Shown: in pieces, positions 26,095 to 35,012 of the stretch
Layout of the letters: each line of letters opens with the position of its first letter
Position numbering within the stretch: position 1 is the first letter of the stretch
Assembly: GCF_029395535.1 (NCBI RefSeq)
Contig: NZ_CP113920.1
Coordinates: forward strand, 1,612,001-1,676,000
Source: Bifidobacterium sp. ESL0732
GTDB lineage: Bacteria; Actinomycetota; Actinomycetes; Actinomycetales; Bifidobacteriaceae
Direction of reading: 5' to 3'
Length of the DNA stretch: 64,000 nucleotides
Made by a program: the position numbers and the translations under genes
Notes under the pieces: model-generated
Told to the model about the DNA's origin: nothing
Database searches by the model: none
Seen by the model: only the letters and a program-made list of their open reading frames with translations

Positions 26095-27597
26095 ATGGCA
26101 CGAATCCTTTTGATTCCACTGGACGAACGACCTTGCAACACGAAGTTCCCCGCGATGATCGCTAAAAGTGGCGGTATACAACTGATCCAACCGAACGACA
26201 GGTTGCTAGGCAATAAAAAACAGCCGGCAGACACAACCGCTCTCAAGGATTTCCTCATCGATCAGGCAAGTAGCACCGATGTTGCTATACTTTCCTTAGA
26301 CATGCTGGTATACGGCGGACTTATCCCCTCACGTCTGCACCACCTAAGCCAAAATGAAGCACTGGCGCGCTTGGAAACGGTTCGCGAACTGAAAAAAGCC
26401 AATCCCACACTGACTGTCTATGCATCAATGTCAATCATGCGCTCTCCCGCTTACAACAGCGACGACGAAGAGCCAAGCTATTACGCAATTCACGGACGCG
26501 ATCTGTTTCGAAGGGCGTACCTTACCGATAAGAAAAGACGTAAAGGGCTTTCCGCTATCGAGCAGAAAGAATTGGACTCTATCGTCATTGCCGAAAATGT
26601 TGTCCAAGATTACGAAAATCGAAAACACATCAACCTGACTGTCAATGCAGCATGCCTCGACCTTCTTTCCGATGGCAGTATCGACTTCCTTGCACTACCA
26701 CAAGACGACTCAAGCCCATACGGATATTCCGCGATTGCACAACAACAGTTGCAAAAAGCGATATCAGCAGCAGGGGTACATGACCAATTGATGGTCTATC
26801 CCGGCTCGGATGAAGTTGCATGTACTTTGCTGTCACGCGCAATATGCTCAATACAGAAGAAAAAGCCTACATTCGGAATCCATTACGCCTCAACTTTGGG
26901 CCCCACACTTGTCCCGCTTTATGAAGACCGGCCCATGTTTGAAAGCCTCAAATCACATGTGATGGCCTGCGGTGGCCGGCTGGCAGATTCCGATGAGCAC
27001 GCCGACATCGAATTAATGGTCAATGCCCCTGGCAAATGCATGCAGGAGGCCAGACAGGCCATACTCAATCGAGACATGACCTACGATTCATTCCGTAATC
27101 TGCCTCAGTTTGAAGCGTCTATCGAACGATATCTGCTAGAAGGCCGACGTGTCGCAGTATGCGACAGCGCCTACTCGAACGGAGGCGATCCACAGTTGGT
27201 TGACGACCTCGATCGCTCAGGCGCACTGGGCGGCCTCATTGGCTATGCGGGATGGAACACTAATTGTAATACATTAGGAACCGTCCTCTCGCAAGCTGTC
27301 ATCGCAGATTCGCAAAACCCGCAAACGAGCGCCAATCTTGTTTACCGCCTCATTGAGGATACGTTCTATCAGACCAAAACTCGCTGGACGATCGCAGGCC
27401 GTGCGAAAGAACACGGCGGTTCATACGAAGACATAATGCCTTGCAACGATTGGGCCGAAACAGAAACCAAAAGCGACCTTCAGAAGCAATATAACAAAAC
27501 GAAACTATCGAAGACACTTCCCGCTTGTATTAGAACGGTACGATTCCCATGGAAACGCCTATTCGAAATCAATTTGGATGTCGATATGGCGGTTTAA
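26095..27597 (+). CDS. DUF4127 family protein, function unknown
   Basis: This 500-residue soluble protein matches DUF4127 by its N-terminal IPLDERPCN (about residues 7-15), the SLDMLVYGGLIPSR stretch near 75-88, MSIMRSPAY near 117, and DDSSPYG near 206. It also has YSNGGDPQLV and GYAGWNTNCNTLG in the C-terminal half. Clusters of conserved Asp, Glu, Arg and His suggest an enzyme. No signal peptide or membrane helix is present, so it would act in the cytoplasm on imported material. AGGAAGG precedes the ATG. Its divergent ROK regulator, shared operator motif and proximity to nagBA, nanE, an ABC importer and a glycerophosphodiesterase suggest a role in glycan breakdown. That role is inference. 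Confidence 0.82.
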   Translation: MARILLIPLDERPCNTKFPAMIAKSGGIQLIQPNDRLLGNKKQPADTTALKDFLIDQASSTDVAILSLDMLVYGGLIPSRLHHLSQNEALARLETVRELKKANPTLTVYASMSIMRSPAYNSDDEEPSYYAIHGRDLFRRAYLTDKKRRKGLSAIEQKELDSIVIAENVVQDYENRKHINLTVNAACLDLLSDGSIDFLALPQDDSSPYGYSAIAQQQLQKAISAAGVHDQLMVYPGSDEVACTLLSRAICSIQKKKPTFGIHYASTLGPTLVPLYEDRPMFESLKSHVMACGGRLADSDEHADIELMVNAPGKCMQEARQAILNRDMTYDSFRNLPQFEASIERYLLEGRRVAVCDSAYSNGGDPQLVDDLDRSGALGGLIGYAGWNTNCNTLGTVLSQAVIADSQNPQTSANLVYRLIEDTFYQTKTRWTIAGRAKEHGGSYEDIMPCNDWAETETKSDLQKQYNKTKLSKTLPACIRTVRFPWKRLFEINLDVDMAV

Positions 27598-27715
27598 AAA
27601 AGCCTACGTCTTTTTGCCTGTTTTATCGAGTCTCTTTACCGGAAGCAACGCCCTCGTTTAGTGGTCGTTGTCTGTGTCACGCAATTACACAGGCAACAAT
27701 CTTAATTACAAAAAA

Positions 27716-29470
27716 TCACTTCTTCAGCAAAATCCAAGCACTTGAGTCTTGTGGAAGTTTCCCAGCGGCAATAAGGCCAGAGGAAGTCAAAAGGATTTTA
27801 CCTGCAGGCATGGTAATAGGCTTGGCACCAAAATTGGTGATACTTGCAAACCAGCGATCATGCTTGTCGACAGTGGGACGGCTATAGGCAATAACATCCG
27901 GACCCAAATCAAGCTCAGCGATGCTCTCATAATCACCGGTGGCAGTGAGCAGCATGGCACGAATCTTCAGCGCGGCGCGGTAGAAATTCAGCATTGAGCC
28001 AGGATCCTCATCCTCTGAATCGACGGCAAAGTCCTTGAACCAGAGCGGCTGAGGGAGATGCAGATCATCGGCGGCACTGCCGTCCGGTTTGACGGCAGGC
28101 GAGAACCCGAATGAAGCCCCTGTGCCAAAGTTCTTATCCCATTCGGCAGGCTGTGGAAGATCAGCGGCGTTCCATGGCAATGGAACACGGCAGCCGTCGC
28201 GGCCCTTGTCGGATTCACTACGGAACTTATTGAAAGCCGTTAAATCCTCAAGATGATCCCACGGAATGTCTGCGACTTCGAACAGGCCCAATTCCTCGCC
28301 CTGATAGATATAGACGGAACCCGGCAAACCCATTTCCATCAGCGCAGCAGCACGTGCACGAAGCGTACCCGAGACTCGATTCTCACAATACGTCTTTCCA
28401 TCGCGCAACAGCCAATCTTTGGCCAACGCAAAATATTGTGGCAATCCATAACGAGTCGCGCTGCGGATAAGATCATGGTTATTCATCACCCAAGTCGTGG
28501 TCGAACCCTTTGTCTCCTTGGCCGCATCCAATCCATCATGGATAGCCCTGCGCATGTCGCCGACTTTCCACAGTGCCGAGGTTAATTCAAAATTGAAAAC
28601 CTGGCCGAGTTCGTCTGGCGAGGCATAGAGATGCTGATGTTCCGGCCTGACCCAAGCCTCTGCGACGGCAAAGCGAGGTGGATCGTATTCATTGAAGACC
28701 TTTCGCCACTCCTTGTAAATATCGTGAACCTCAGGACGGTCCCACAGCGGACTGTCCACTTCGTTCTTGCCATCCCCACCTACTTGATAGTGTTCGGCAA
28801 GCCTGTCAAGCGGCTCACGATCAAGATCTTTGGCCAAGCCGTGTGCCACATCCACGCGAAAACCATCGGTGCCATGGTCACTCCAGAAACGTAAGGTTTT
28901 CTTGAACTCTTCATGAATGTCGGGATTCTTCCAGTTTACATCAGGCTGTTCACGCGCAAAGATATGGAAATACCACTGTCCATCCGGAACACGTTCCCAA
29001 GCCGGACCTCCGAAAAGCGACTGCCAATCGTTTGGCGGAAGTTCGCCATTCTTGCCTCGCCCTTCACGGAAGATATACCGATCACGCGCCGACGATCCGC
29101 GTCCGGCCTTAAGTGCCTCCTGAAAAAATACGTGCCTATTGGAGGTATGGTTCGGAACAATGTCAACAATCACCTTGATATCCACCCCATGTGCCGCTGC
29201 AACCATCTCATCGAAGTCATCCATCGTTCCTAGGCGTGGATCCACGTTTCGGTAATCGTCCACATCATAGCCGCCATCGACAAGAGCCGAGGGATAGAAA
29301 GGCGAAAGCCACACCGCATCGATGCCGAGCTTTTTCAAATAGCCCATTTTTTCGGTAATTCCTGCGATGTCCCCGATGCCGTCCCCATTGACATCCTTGA
29401 AACTGCGCGGGTAGATTTGATAAACGACGGCTTGCTTCCACCAGTCATTCAACAAGTTGTTAGCGCTCAT
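27716..29470 (-). CDS. Alpha-glucosidase, glycoside hydrolase family 13
   Basis: This 584-residue enzyme of the oligo-1,6-glucosidase/alpha-glucosidase branch of GH13 releases glucose from alpha-glucosides. It has YQIYPRSFKDVNGDGIGD (18-35), DIVPNHTS (103-110), the nucleophile Asp207 in GFRVDVAH, the acid/base Glu271 in AVAEAW and the NNHD transition-state motif further on. No signal peptide is visible, so it acts on imported oligosaccharides. The ATG at 29470 is chosen because AAGGAA lies just before it. It is convergent with the DUF4127 gene and has its own promoter region with an inverted repeat at 29522-29542. Subfamily assignment would need a tree. Confidence 0.92.
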   Translation of the reverse strand: MSANNLLNDWWKQAVVYQIYPRSFKDVNGDGIGDIAGITEKMGYLKKLGIDAVWLSPFYPSALVDGGYDVDDYRNVDPRLGTMDDFDEMVAAAHGVDIKVIVDIVPNHTSNRHVFFQEALKAGRGSSARDRYIFREGRGKNGELPPNDWQSLFGGPAWERVPDGQWYFHIFAREQPDVNWKNPDIHEEFKKTLRFWSDHGTDGFRVDVAHGLAKDLDREPLDRLAEHYQVGGDGKNEVDSPLWDRPEVHDIYKEWRKVFNEYDPPRFAVAEAWVRPEHQHLYASPDELGQVFNFELTSALWKVGDMRRAIHDGLDAAKETKGSTTTWVMNNHDLIRSATRYGLPQYFALAKDWLLRDGKTYCENRVSGTLRARAAALMEMGLPGSVYIYQGEELGLFEVADIPWDHLEDLTAFNKFRSESDKGRDGCRVPLPWNAADLPQPAEWDKNFGTGASFGFSPAVKPDGSAADDLHLPQPLWFKDFAVDSEDEDPGSMLNFYRAALKIRAMLLTATGDYESIAELDLGPDVIAYSRPTVDKHDRWFASITNFGAKPITMPAGKILLTSSGLIAAGKLPQDSSAWILLKK

Positions 29471-29521
29471 AGTTTCCTTCTTTTTCATTCGTAGCGGACC
29501 CGAACCTACAACCGCTTCAGA

Positions 29522-29542
29522 TTACAAAAGCAGCTCTTGTAA
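29522..29542. promoter_or_regulatory. Inverted repeat TTACAA-N9-TTGTAA upstream of the alpha-glucosidase
   Basis: A 6-bp perfect inverted repeat, nested inside a wider GATTAC/GTAATC pair (29520-29553), lies about 55 bases upstream of the alpha-glucosidase start. It differs from the TAGTTAACTA motif, so this gene may answer to a different regulator. Confidence 0.4.
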
Positions 29543-29607
29543 GGTTGGTAATCAGGCATGCCTTAGATTGCGCCACTTGCTTCTACCCGAATTTTGACGA
29601 ATCGAAT

Positions 29608-29651
29608 AAGGTGATGCCTTTGCCATGTTTTATCGTCAAAAGCATCACCTT
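29608..29651 (-). terminator. Terminator of the ABC importer / glycerophosphodiesterase operon
   Basis: Arms 29608-29622 and 29637-29651 (core AAGGTGATGC/GCATCACCTT) pair over 15 bases with one wobble on the minus strand. The hairpin begins just past the stop of the glycerophosphodiesterase gene. Confidence 0.7.
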
Positions 29652-29657
29652 CTCTAC

Positions 29658-30776
29658 TTACCGAGCACACTTTGGGACAAAGGCCTCGAAGATGAAACGA
29701 TCAAAACCTTGTGCACTCTGTGACAATTCTTCTTCATTGTGAATCGTATACGTAACAGGCTCAGCACCAAGGCGACGGACAAGGCTCATCTGTATCGTAT
29801 CAAAGCCATGCCACTCATACGCTGCAAAGTCCGGACGGGAAAGCCAGTCAAACCCAAACCAACCGCGAACCCATGTACGCCAATCTTGAGCGCTCACTTT
29901 GCCCAGATCCTGGATATTGTGCAACGGGAATGGAATGGGGTTGGAAAGCTGACCACGACAGACGTCAGGGCAAGCATTACGATACCAACGCATCGCCATC
30001 GCATTGAACGATTCGACAACATAACTGCCGTGATATTCACGTTCATACTCACGCAGCAACGCATTTCCTCGCTCCATAAGCTCATTGTCCTGCGACCGCC
30101 AACCCTGATGATCGAACTTATATTCGACCACAATCGGGACCCGCCCTGCCACCAGATGAAGTACATCGGTAAAAAGCGGCACGTGCTGACTGGCAACGCT
30201 CATGGAAGCCGTCCCCGTGGCACCCAGAGGCTTGGCCTCTGAATCGCCAATCCGGCTCGGTGAAGGGAAAAGAGGGATTTGACAGAGTTCTTCGTAATTG
30301 AGGTCTTCAACACGCCTAGAATCCCCGGCAACTCGCATCAGCTCCGAGTCATGGACCACAACGACTTGATGGTCAGCGGTCAAATGCAAATCTAGCTCAA
30401 TACCAAAGCCGGCTTCACATGCGGCCGCGAATGCGGGGAGGGAGTTTTCCGGAGCAATAGGGACACCTGTCACATCGTCGGCATCGGCTTGTGACAAATC
30501 ATTGCCAAAACCCGCTTGTCTTGCCATTTTACGAGCAAAAGCCACATATTTCGCCGCATCATGGGCATCCGGAGACGTCAGCCCCGATCCTACGTCATGC
30601 AAACCACGATGCGCGTATAAGACATCAGGCACCTTGGGAACCTTGTTGCGCCGTCTTGCCTCGCTCGAACGCGGTGCCATCGCCCATGCGACGAAACCTG
30701 CAGCCAGCACACCCGCCCGCAATGCAGATCCTAGCCAGGAATGCCGTTTGAGAGCAGTTACATTGTGTACAACCAT
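29658..30776 (-). CDS. Glycerophosphodiester phosphodiesterase (GDPD/UgpQ-like), membrane-anchored
   Basis: This 372-residue protein has an N-terminal hydrophobic helix (about 15-33) followed by a GDPD barrel. Catalytic landmarks are YAHRG, APENSLPAF, GIELDLHLTADHQVVVVHD and VEYKFD, which supply the HE/ED metal and acid-base residues. It should hydrolyse glycerophosphodiesters to glycerol-3-phosphate and an alcohol. It is the last gene of an operon with an ABC importer and starts 38 bases after the second permease gene, a layout like ugpBAE-ugpQ. The helix is followed by a basic stretch (SSEARRRNK), so the catalytic domain's side of the membrane is uncertain. Confidence 0.9.
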   Translation of the reverse strand: MVVHNVTALKRHSWLGSALRAGVLAAGFVAWAMAPRSSEARRRNKVPKVPDVLYAHRGLHDVGSGLTSPDAHDAAKYVAFARKMARQAGFGNDLSQADADDVTGVPIAPENSLPAFAAACEAGFGIELDLHLTADHQVVVVHDSELMRVAGDSRRVEDLNYEELCQIPLFPSPSRIGDSEAKPLGATGTASMSVASQHVPLFTDVLHLVAGRVPIVVEYKFDHQGWRSQDNELMERGNALLREYEREYHGSYVVESFNAMAMRWYRNACPDVCRGQLSNPIPFPLHNIQDLGKVSAQDWRTWVRGWFGFDWLSRPDFAAYEWHGFDTIQMSLVRRLGAEPVTYTIHNEEELSQSAQGFDRFIFEAFVPKCAR

Positions 30777-30814
30777 CTTCTACCTCCTAATACTACAAGA
30801 GTTATTGAAACGGG

Positions 30815-31651
30815 CTACTCCTTGATACCTCCGCCTTCCAGCCCACGGAAGAAGTAGCGTTGGAAACAGGCGAAGAAAACGAGAATCGGCACCAGAGAAA
30901 CCACAGCGCCTGCTGCGGTAAGCCTGGGGTCACTGACGAACATGCCTTTGAGCCGATTCATTCCTAAAGTCAATGTATAGTTCTCTTCGTCAGAAATAAC
31001 GATAAGCGGCCAGAGGAAATCATTCCACGCGCCAACGAAAGCGAAAATACCGACCACCGTCATCGTGCCTTTTACTTGCGGAACACAGATATGAATGAAC
31101 TGCTGCCAGATATTGGCACCATCGACTTGCGCCGCTTCCTCGAGCTCTTTAGGAATTGCTTTGAACGCATTGGTCATCAAAATGATGTTGATGGCCCCAC
31201 ACATCCCAGGAAGAGCGACGGCCAGCAAGGTATTCTGCAAGTTGACACTTCTCATAATGAGGAAACGCGAAATGATAACACCTTCAACAGGAATGACCAT
31301 GGTGGTCATGAAAATCAGGAACACCGCTTTGCGCCCTCGCCATTCCAACCTACCAAGAGCGTAGCCGGACATCGTCGAAAACGCCACGTTACCAGCAATA
31401 GAGAGCAGCGCCACGATGGCGGTGTTAAGCATATAACGGAATACCGGAACCTGATGGAAAACATCAATGTAGTTTTGCAATGTGGGTGTCTTAGGAATCA
31501 CATATGGAGGCACAGCATAGACATTGTCTCCCGTGCCTTTGAACGAAAGGGAAAGTTCCCAAACAAATGGGCCAACCAAAAGAACAAACATCAAAATTAG
31601 AGCAATATATTTGACGATTTTGCCAATTGTCACGTTTTTACGGTTCTTCAT
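30815..31651 (-). CDS. ABC sugar importer, permease 2 (CUT1, MalG/UgpE-like)
   Basis: This 278-residue permease has six predicted membrane helices and the MalG-type EAA loop EEAAQVDGANIWQQFIHICVP, which contacts the ATPase. It forms a heterodimer with the permease encoded immediately upstream (two bases between the genes). The C-terminus ends FFRGLEGGGIKE, typical of this class. No ATP-binding subunit gene is present in the window, so a shared MsmK/UgpC-like ATPase encoded elsewhere probably powers it. The substrate is not readable from the permease. Confidence 0.93.
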   Translation of the reverse strand: MKNRKNVTIGKIVKYIALILMFVLLVGPFVWELSLSFKGTGDNVYAVPPYVIPKTPTLQNYIDVFHQVPVFRYMLNTAIVALLSIAGNVAFSTMSGYALGRLEWRGRKAVFLIFMTTMVIPVEGVIISRFLIMRSVNLQNTLLAVALPGMCGAINIILMTNAFKAIPKELEEAAQVDGANIWQQFIHICVPQVKGTMTVVGIFAFVGAWNDFLWPLIVISDEENYTLTLGMNRLKGMFVSDPRLTAAGAVVSLVPILVFFACFQRYFFRGLEGGGIKE

Positions 31652-31653
31652 GA

Positions 31654-32544
31654 TTATTGCCTCCCCCTGGCCTGAATGACTTGCTGAATAATGAGCATGG
31701 CTCCTACGACAAGCAGCACAATCAACGACAATGCGCTGGCATAACCTGTGTGGGCTTCAATACCGGTACCTTCCTGCTGAATAAGCATTGCCATCGTGAT
31801 GTCTTCCCCACCGGGTCCACCCGTACCGTTGGTAAGTACATAAACCTCGCTGAAGACACGGAACGCCGCTATCGTTGAAAGCATCATGATAAGAACCATC
31901 GTCGGGCGCACGCCCGGTATCGTTACATAGAGAAATTGGCGAATCGGCCCTGCGCCGTCAATCGAAGCCGCCTCGTAAAGCGAATCATCGATATTGGCAA
32001 GAGCCGTAAGATAAATGACCATGTAGTAGCCAAGTCCCAGCCAAATCGTCACGAACATCGCTGAAAATAGCGTCATCCAACGGTCGGTAAGGAATGGAAT
32101 TGGTTCACGAATCAAATGCAATGCCTCAAAAAGCGAATTGATAAGGCCTTTCGAATCAAGCAGATTCGTCCAGATCATACCAACAACCACAGCGCTCATC
32201 ACCACTGGCGTATAGAACGAAGTACGGAAGAATCCCATGATCTTCGAATCGCCTCGTACCAAATTCGCCAGAATCAATGGCAGAATGATCATAAACGGTA
32301 CTACACACACCACATAAAGTGTGGAGTTCAGCAGAGCCGTCCAGAAATATTCATCATGGCTTATTTCCACAAAATTATCAAAACCGATAAAGTGGCCTGG
32401 CACCAGCAGCGTCGAATCAGTAAAAGCTAAACGAAAAGTGTTCAATGCTGCAATTATCGTAAATACGAAAACAATCAGAAGAGAAGGAAGAACGAAAAGA
32501 TAGGGGATGATCTTAGTACCGAATGATTGTTTCTTTTCCTTCAT
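31654..32544 (-). CDS. ABC sugar importer, permease 1 (CUT1, MalF/UgpA-like)
   Basis: This 296-residue permease has six predicted membrane helices and the EAA loop YEAASIDGAGPIRQFLYVTIPG. The ATG at 32544 is chosen because GGGAAAG lies nine bases upstream; a TTG three codons earlier is an alternative. It pairs with the next permease. A strong stem-loop at 32565-32599 separates it from the substrate-binding protein gene, which would let the binding protein be made in excess over the membrane subunits. Confidence 0.93.
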   Translation of the reverse strand: MKEKKQSFGTKIIPYLFVLPSLLIVFVFTIIAALNTFRLAFTDSTLLVPGHFIGFDNFVEISHDEYFWTALLNSTLYVVCVVPFMIILPLILANLVRGDSKIMGFFRTSFYTPVVMSAVVVGMIWTNLLDSKGLINSLFEALHLIREPIPFLTDRWMTLFSAMFVTIWLGLGYYMVIYLTALANIDDSLYEAASIDGAGPIRQFLYVTIPGVRPTMVLIMMLSTIAAFRVFSEVYVLTNGTGGPGGEDITMAMLIQQEGTGIEAHTGYASALSLIVLLVVGAMLIIQQVIQARGRQ

Positions 32545-32564
32545 ATTTGCCAACTTTCCCTAAT

Positions 32565-32599
32565 GCTGGGTCTCTAGACTACAAATCTAGAGACCCAGC
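32565..32599 (-). terminator. Intercistronic stem-loop between binding-protein and permease genes
   Basis: A perfect 14-bp stem (32565-32578 and 32586-32599, core GCTGGGTCTCTAGA) closes a 7-base loop. It lies inside the operon, so it probably works as a partial terminator or as a 3' mRNA-stabilising hairpin for the upstream gene. Confidence 0.75.
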
Positions 32600-32620
32600 T
32601 TTAGTTTTCTCATATGGAAA

Positions 32621-33910
32621 TTACTTATCCAACTTCTCGTTGGCGAATTGAGCGGCCTTGTCCAAAGCCTCTTTTGCACTCTGCTTGCCTTGAAGCGCCA
32701 GAGCGATTTGCTGCTTCAGATAAACGCTGCCGCCCTGGTCCGTCAGCTGTGCAGGACGAGCCATGTAGCCATGCTTAACACCATCAAGAGTGATTTTGAG
32801 CGCCTTGCCTTGCAGGTCGTCATCCTTGATATTCTTGTAATAAGGATCATCGAGACCTTTCTTACTGGAAGGATAGGTGTTCGATAACTTGGCGAATTCC
32901 AGCTGGTTCTTATTGTTGGTGACATATTTGACGAACTTGAGAGTCTCCGCCTTATGCTTGGTGGTCGCGCTCACGCTAAGCATCTCATAGCTGACGCTGG
33001 TCGAACGGCCATCGTAGTTGAGCCTCGGACCGACAGTAAGATGATTGTAGAGGTCAGGAGAGTTCTTCTTGAAATCCGCGGCAGAATAGGCGCTACCGGC
33101 CAGGGTCATGATGGAACCACGCTGGAAGTAATTGCCTTGCTGGGACCAATTGGCATCCAATGACTCCGGGGGCATGCCCTTGGACTGATAGAGATCGATA
33201 TACTTCTGCAGGAACTCAACGCCTTTGGGAGAGTTGAAGATGAACTTTGTGTGATCCTTGTTCATGATCGGCACTCCGGCACCCGCGAACTCCATCACCT
33301 GCGGTTGCTGCGAAGTCAGGTAGGCGCCGCATCCGCTCTGAACCATGGTCTTGCCAGCCGCGAAGAAGTCGTCCCATGTCTTAGGCAGCTTGTTCGGGTC
33401 GAGGTTGCACTTCTTCATCACATCTGCGTTGTAATAATACGGTCCGTCATTGACGTACCACGGGAAACCATAGGCACCTTTTTTCAGCTTCTTGCCTTGG
33501 AAGGTCACTGCTTCCCACGCATTGGGCAGGTAGTCATTCTTCGCGTTCGGGTCTTCCTTGTCGATGTTCATCAGCGCCCCAGCCTTGGCAAGGCCAATCT
33601 GATGGACCACGCCGGCATCGACGATGTCCGGCAATTCACCGGAGGCCGCCTGCGAGGAAAGCTTTTCCTCGTAATTGTCAGCGGGCTGATCCATCCACTT
33701 GATACGCACATTGGGATTTGCCTTTTCATAATCCGCAATGAGCTTAGTAAAGTACGGCGTATATTTGTCGTTTTTAAGGTTCCACGTTTGGAAAGAAACT
33801 TGAACCTTGCCGCCTGAGCTCTTGCTGCTCTGGGACCCGCCACACGCGGCGACGGAAGACACCATGGCAGCAACGCCAACAATGGCAATCATCTTCTTCG
33901 ATGAAATCAT
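32621..33910 (-). CDS. ABC sugar importer, substrate-binding lipoprotein
   Basis: This 429-residue extracellular lipoprotein has a signal peptide ending in the lipobox VAAC (Cys23), followed by a Ser/Gly linker and a family-1 solute-binding fold (KVQVSFQTWNLKND, SGELPDIVDAG, YGFPWYVNDGPYYYNADVM). The ATG at 33910 is preferred to an upstream in-frame codon because GGAAGG precedes it. It delivers a carbohydrate or carbohydrate conjugate to the two permeases encoded downstream. The glycerophosphodiesterase in the same operon hints at a glycerophosphate-linked ligand; this is inference. Several TAGTTA half-sites lie 90-170 bases upstream. Confidence 0.93.
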   Translation of the reverse strand: MISSKKMIAIVGVAAMVSSVAACGGSQSSKSSGGKVQVSFQTWNLKNDKYTPYFTKLIADYEKANPNVRIKWMDQPADNYEEKLSSQAASGELPDIVDAGVVHQIGLAKAGALMNIDKEDPNAKNDYLPNAWEAVTFQGKKLKKGAYGFPWYVNDGPYYYNADVMKKCNLDPNKLPKTWDDFFAAGKTMVQSGCGAYLTSQQPQVMEFAGAGVPIMNKDHTKFIFNSPKGVEFLQKYIDLYQSKGMPPESLDANWSQQGNYFQRGSIMTLAGSAYSAADFKKNSPDLYNHLTVGPRLNYDGRSTSVSYEMLSVSATTKHKAETLKFVKYVTNNKNQLEFAKLSNTYPSSKKGLDDPYYKNIKDDDLQGKALKITLDGVKHGYMARPAQLTDQGGSVYLKQQIALALQGKQSAKEALDKAAQFANEKLDK

Positions 33911-33997
33911 CTTTTCACCTTCCTTGTTTTCTTCTCCAATTTGAAGAAAATGTTCAACAACTAAACCACCGAGCGACATTGCCGCTCGTAAGTAAGG

Positions 33998-34077
33998 TTA
34001 GTTAACTATTTTATAATTGTCAACTTAATGAGCTAGTTAAACTGTATTTAACTAAAAGTTTTCAATATAAATAGTTA
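33998..34077. promoter_or_regulatory. Cluster of TAGTTA half-sites upstream of the ABC importer
   Basis: TTAGTTAACTA occurs at 33998-34008, TAGTTA at 34034-34039 facing TAACTA at 34049-34054, and TAGTTA again at 34072-34077. This is the densest array of the candidate ROK operator in the window. Confidence 0.6.
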
Positions 34078-34252
34078 GGTTTTCTAGACAAAATAAACAT
34101 AATTATCTATTGCTTAGTTTTCAAATATATTTTCGTTATCACGCATAGAGCCAAGGGCAATACATCCAATACATATGCCAGGAAAGCAACATCCGATGTT
34201 GACGGCCCAAATGATCCGACGCACCAACATGTTGAACACAACCTGTTGCTTT

Positions 34253-34996
34253 TCACCCGATACATTCAGCAAGTTCAGCAATCCTGCGACTGACGTAATT
34301 CTCCAAACGCGCGACAGTCAGATCCTCATAACCGTCGATCGAAGCGAATTGAGGACCTTGTGAAGTGTCTGTAGGTATAAAGGCTGTCTGCGCCAGAGTC
34401 GTGGCGCCCGAGGCGGCAGCGGACTCGAGACCAGTGAAGGAGTCCTCAATAGCAATACAATGCGCCATGGCAAGGGCAAAGTCGGAGTCTTCAACATCGG
34501 TATTGTTGCCCTCACTTTGCACGGTTTCATGTTCGATACCAACCAATCGTGCAGCCGCAAGATAAGGGGCAGGATCTGGTTTTGCAGTCAAATGATCATC
34601 ACCGCAAACACATCCCACAAAAGCCCCCTTAGGAGCTTGTGCCATCAAATTTTCAGCCAACTGACGAGGCGAAGCCGTGACCAGGACCGAAGGGATCTTG
34701 GCATCTGCCAATTGCTGCAACACGTTTTCGACCCCTGGAATCCATGGCATGTGGGCTTTTTCAAGTTCACCAACACATTTGACCATCAAACGTGCGACTT
34801 CATCAACCGGCAACTGCACACCATTCTTGACCACGCGTGCGGCCAACCGTGGAACCGGTTCTCCTGAACACGCCCAGCCGATCTTTTCGGTCCAAAAACC
34901 TCCATGTGTAAGCGAAACGACAATTTCCGCATCATGCCAGTAAGGCTCGGAATCAATAAGAGTACCATCCATATCCCAAAAAACCGCAGTAAGCAT
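34253..34996 (-). CDS. HAD family sugar phosphatase / phosphoglucomutase-like hydrolase
   Basis: This 247-residue haloacid dehalogenase superfamily enzyme has the nucleophile motif FWDMDGTLIDSE (Asp8 and Asp10), a helical cap, the threonine motif VLVTASPRQLAEN, and KPDPAPYLAAARLVG followed by AIEDSFTGLESAAASGA for the Lys and acidic motifs. It resembles the beta-phosphoglucomutase/sugar phosphatase branch. GGAGG precedes the ATG. It is encoded 16 bases after the ROK kinase gene, so the two probably share a transcript. A phosphatase next to a sugar kinase may relieve sugar-phosphate stress or act as a mutase. Confidence 0.88.
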   Translation of the reverse strand: MLTAVFWDMDGTLIDSEPYWHDAEIVVSLTHGGFWTEKIGWACSGEPVPRLAARVVKNGVQLPVDEVARLMVKCVGELEKAHMPWIPGVENVLQQLADAKIPSVLVTASPRQLAENLMAQAPKGAFVGCVCGDDHLTAKPDPAPYLAAARLVGIEHETVQSEGNNTDVEDSDFALAMAHCIAIEDSFTGLESAAASGATTLAQTAFIPTDTSQGPQFASIDGYEDLTVARLENYVSRRIAELAECIG

Positions 34997-35012
34997 TGCG
35001 AATCAGCCTCCT

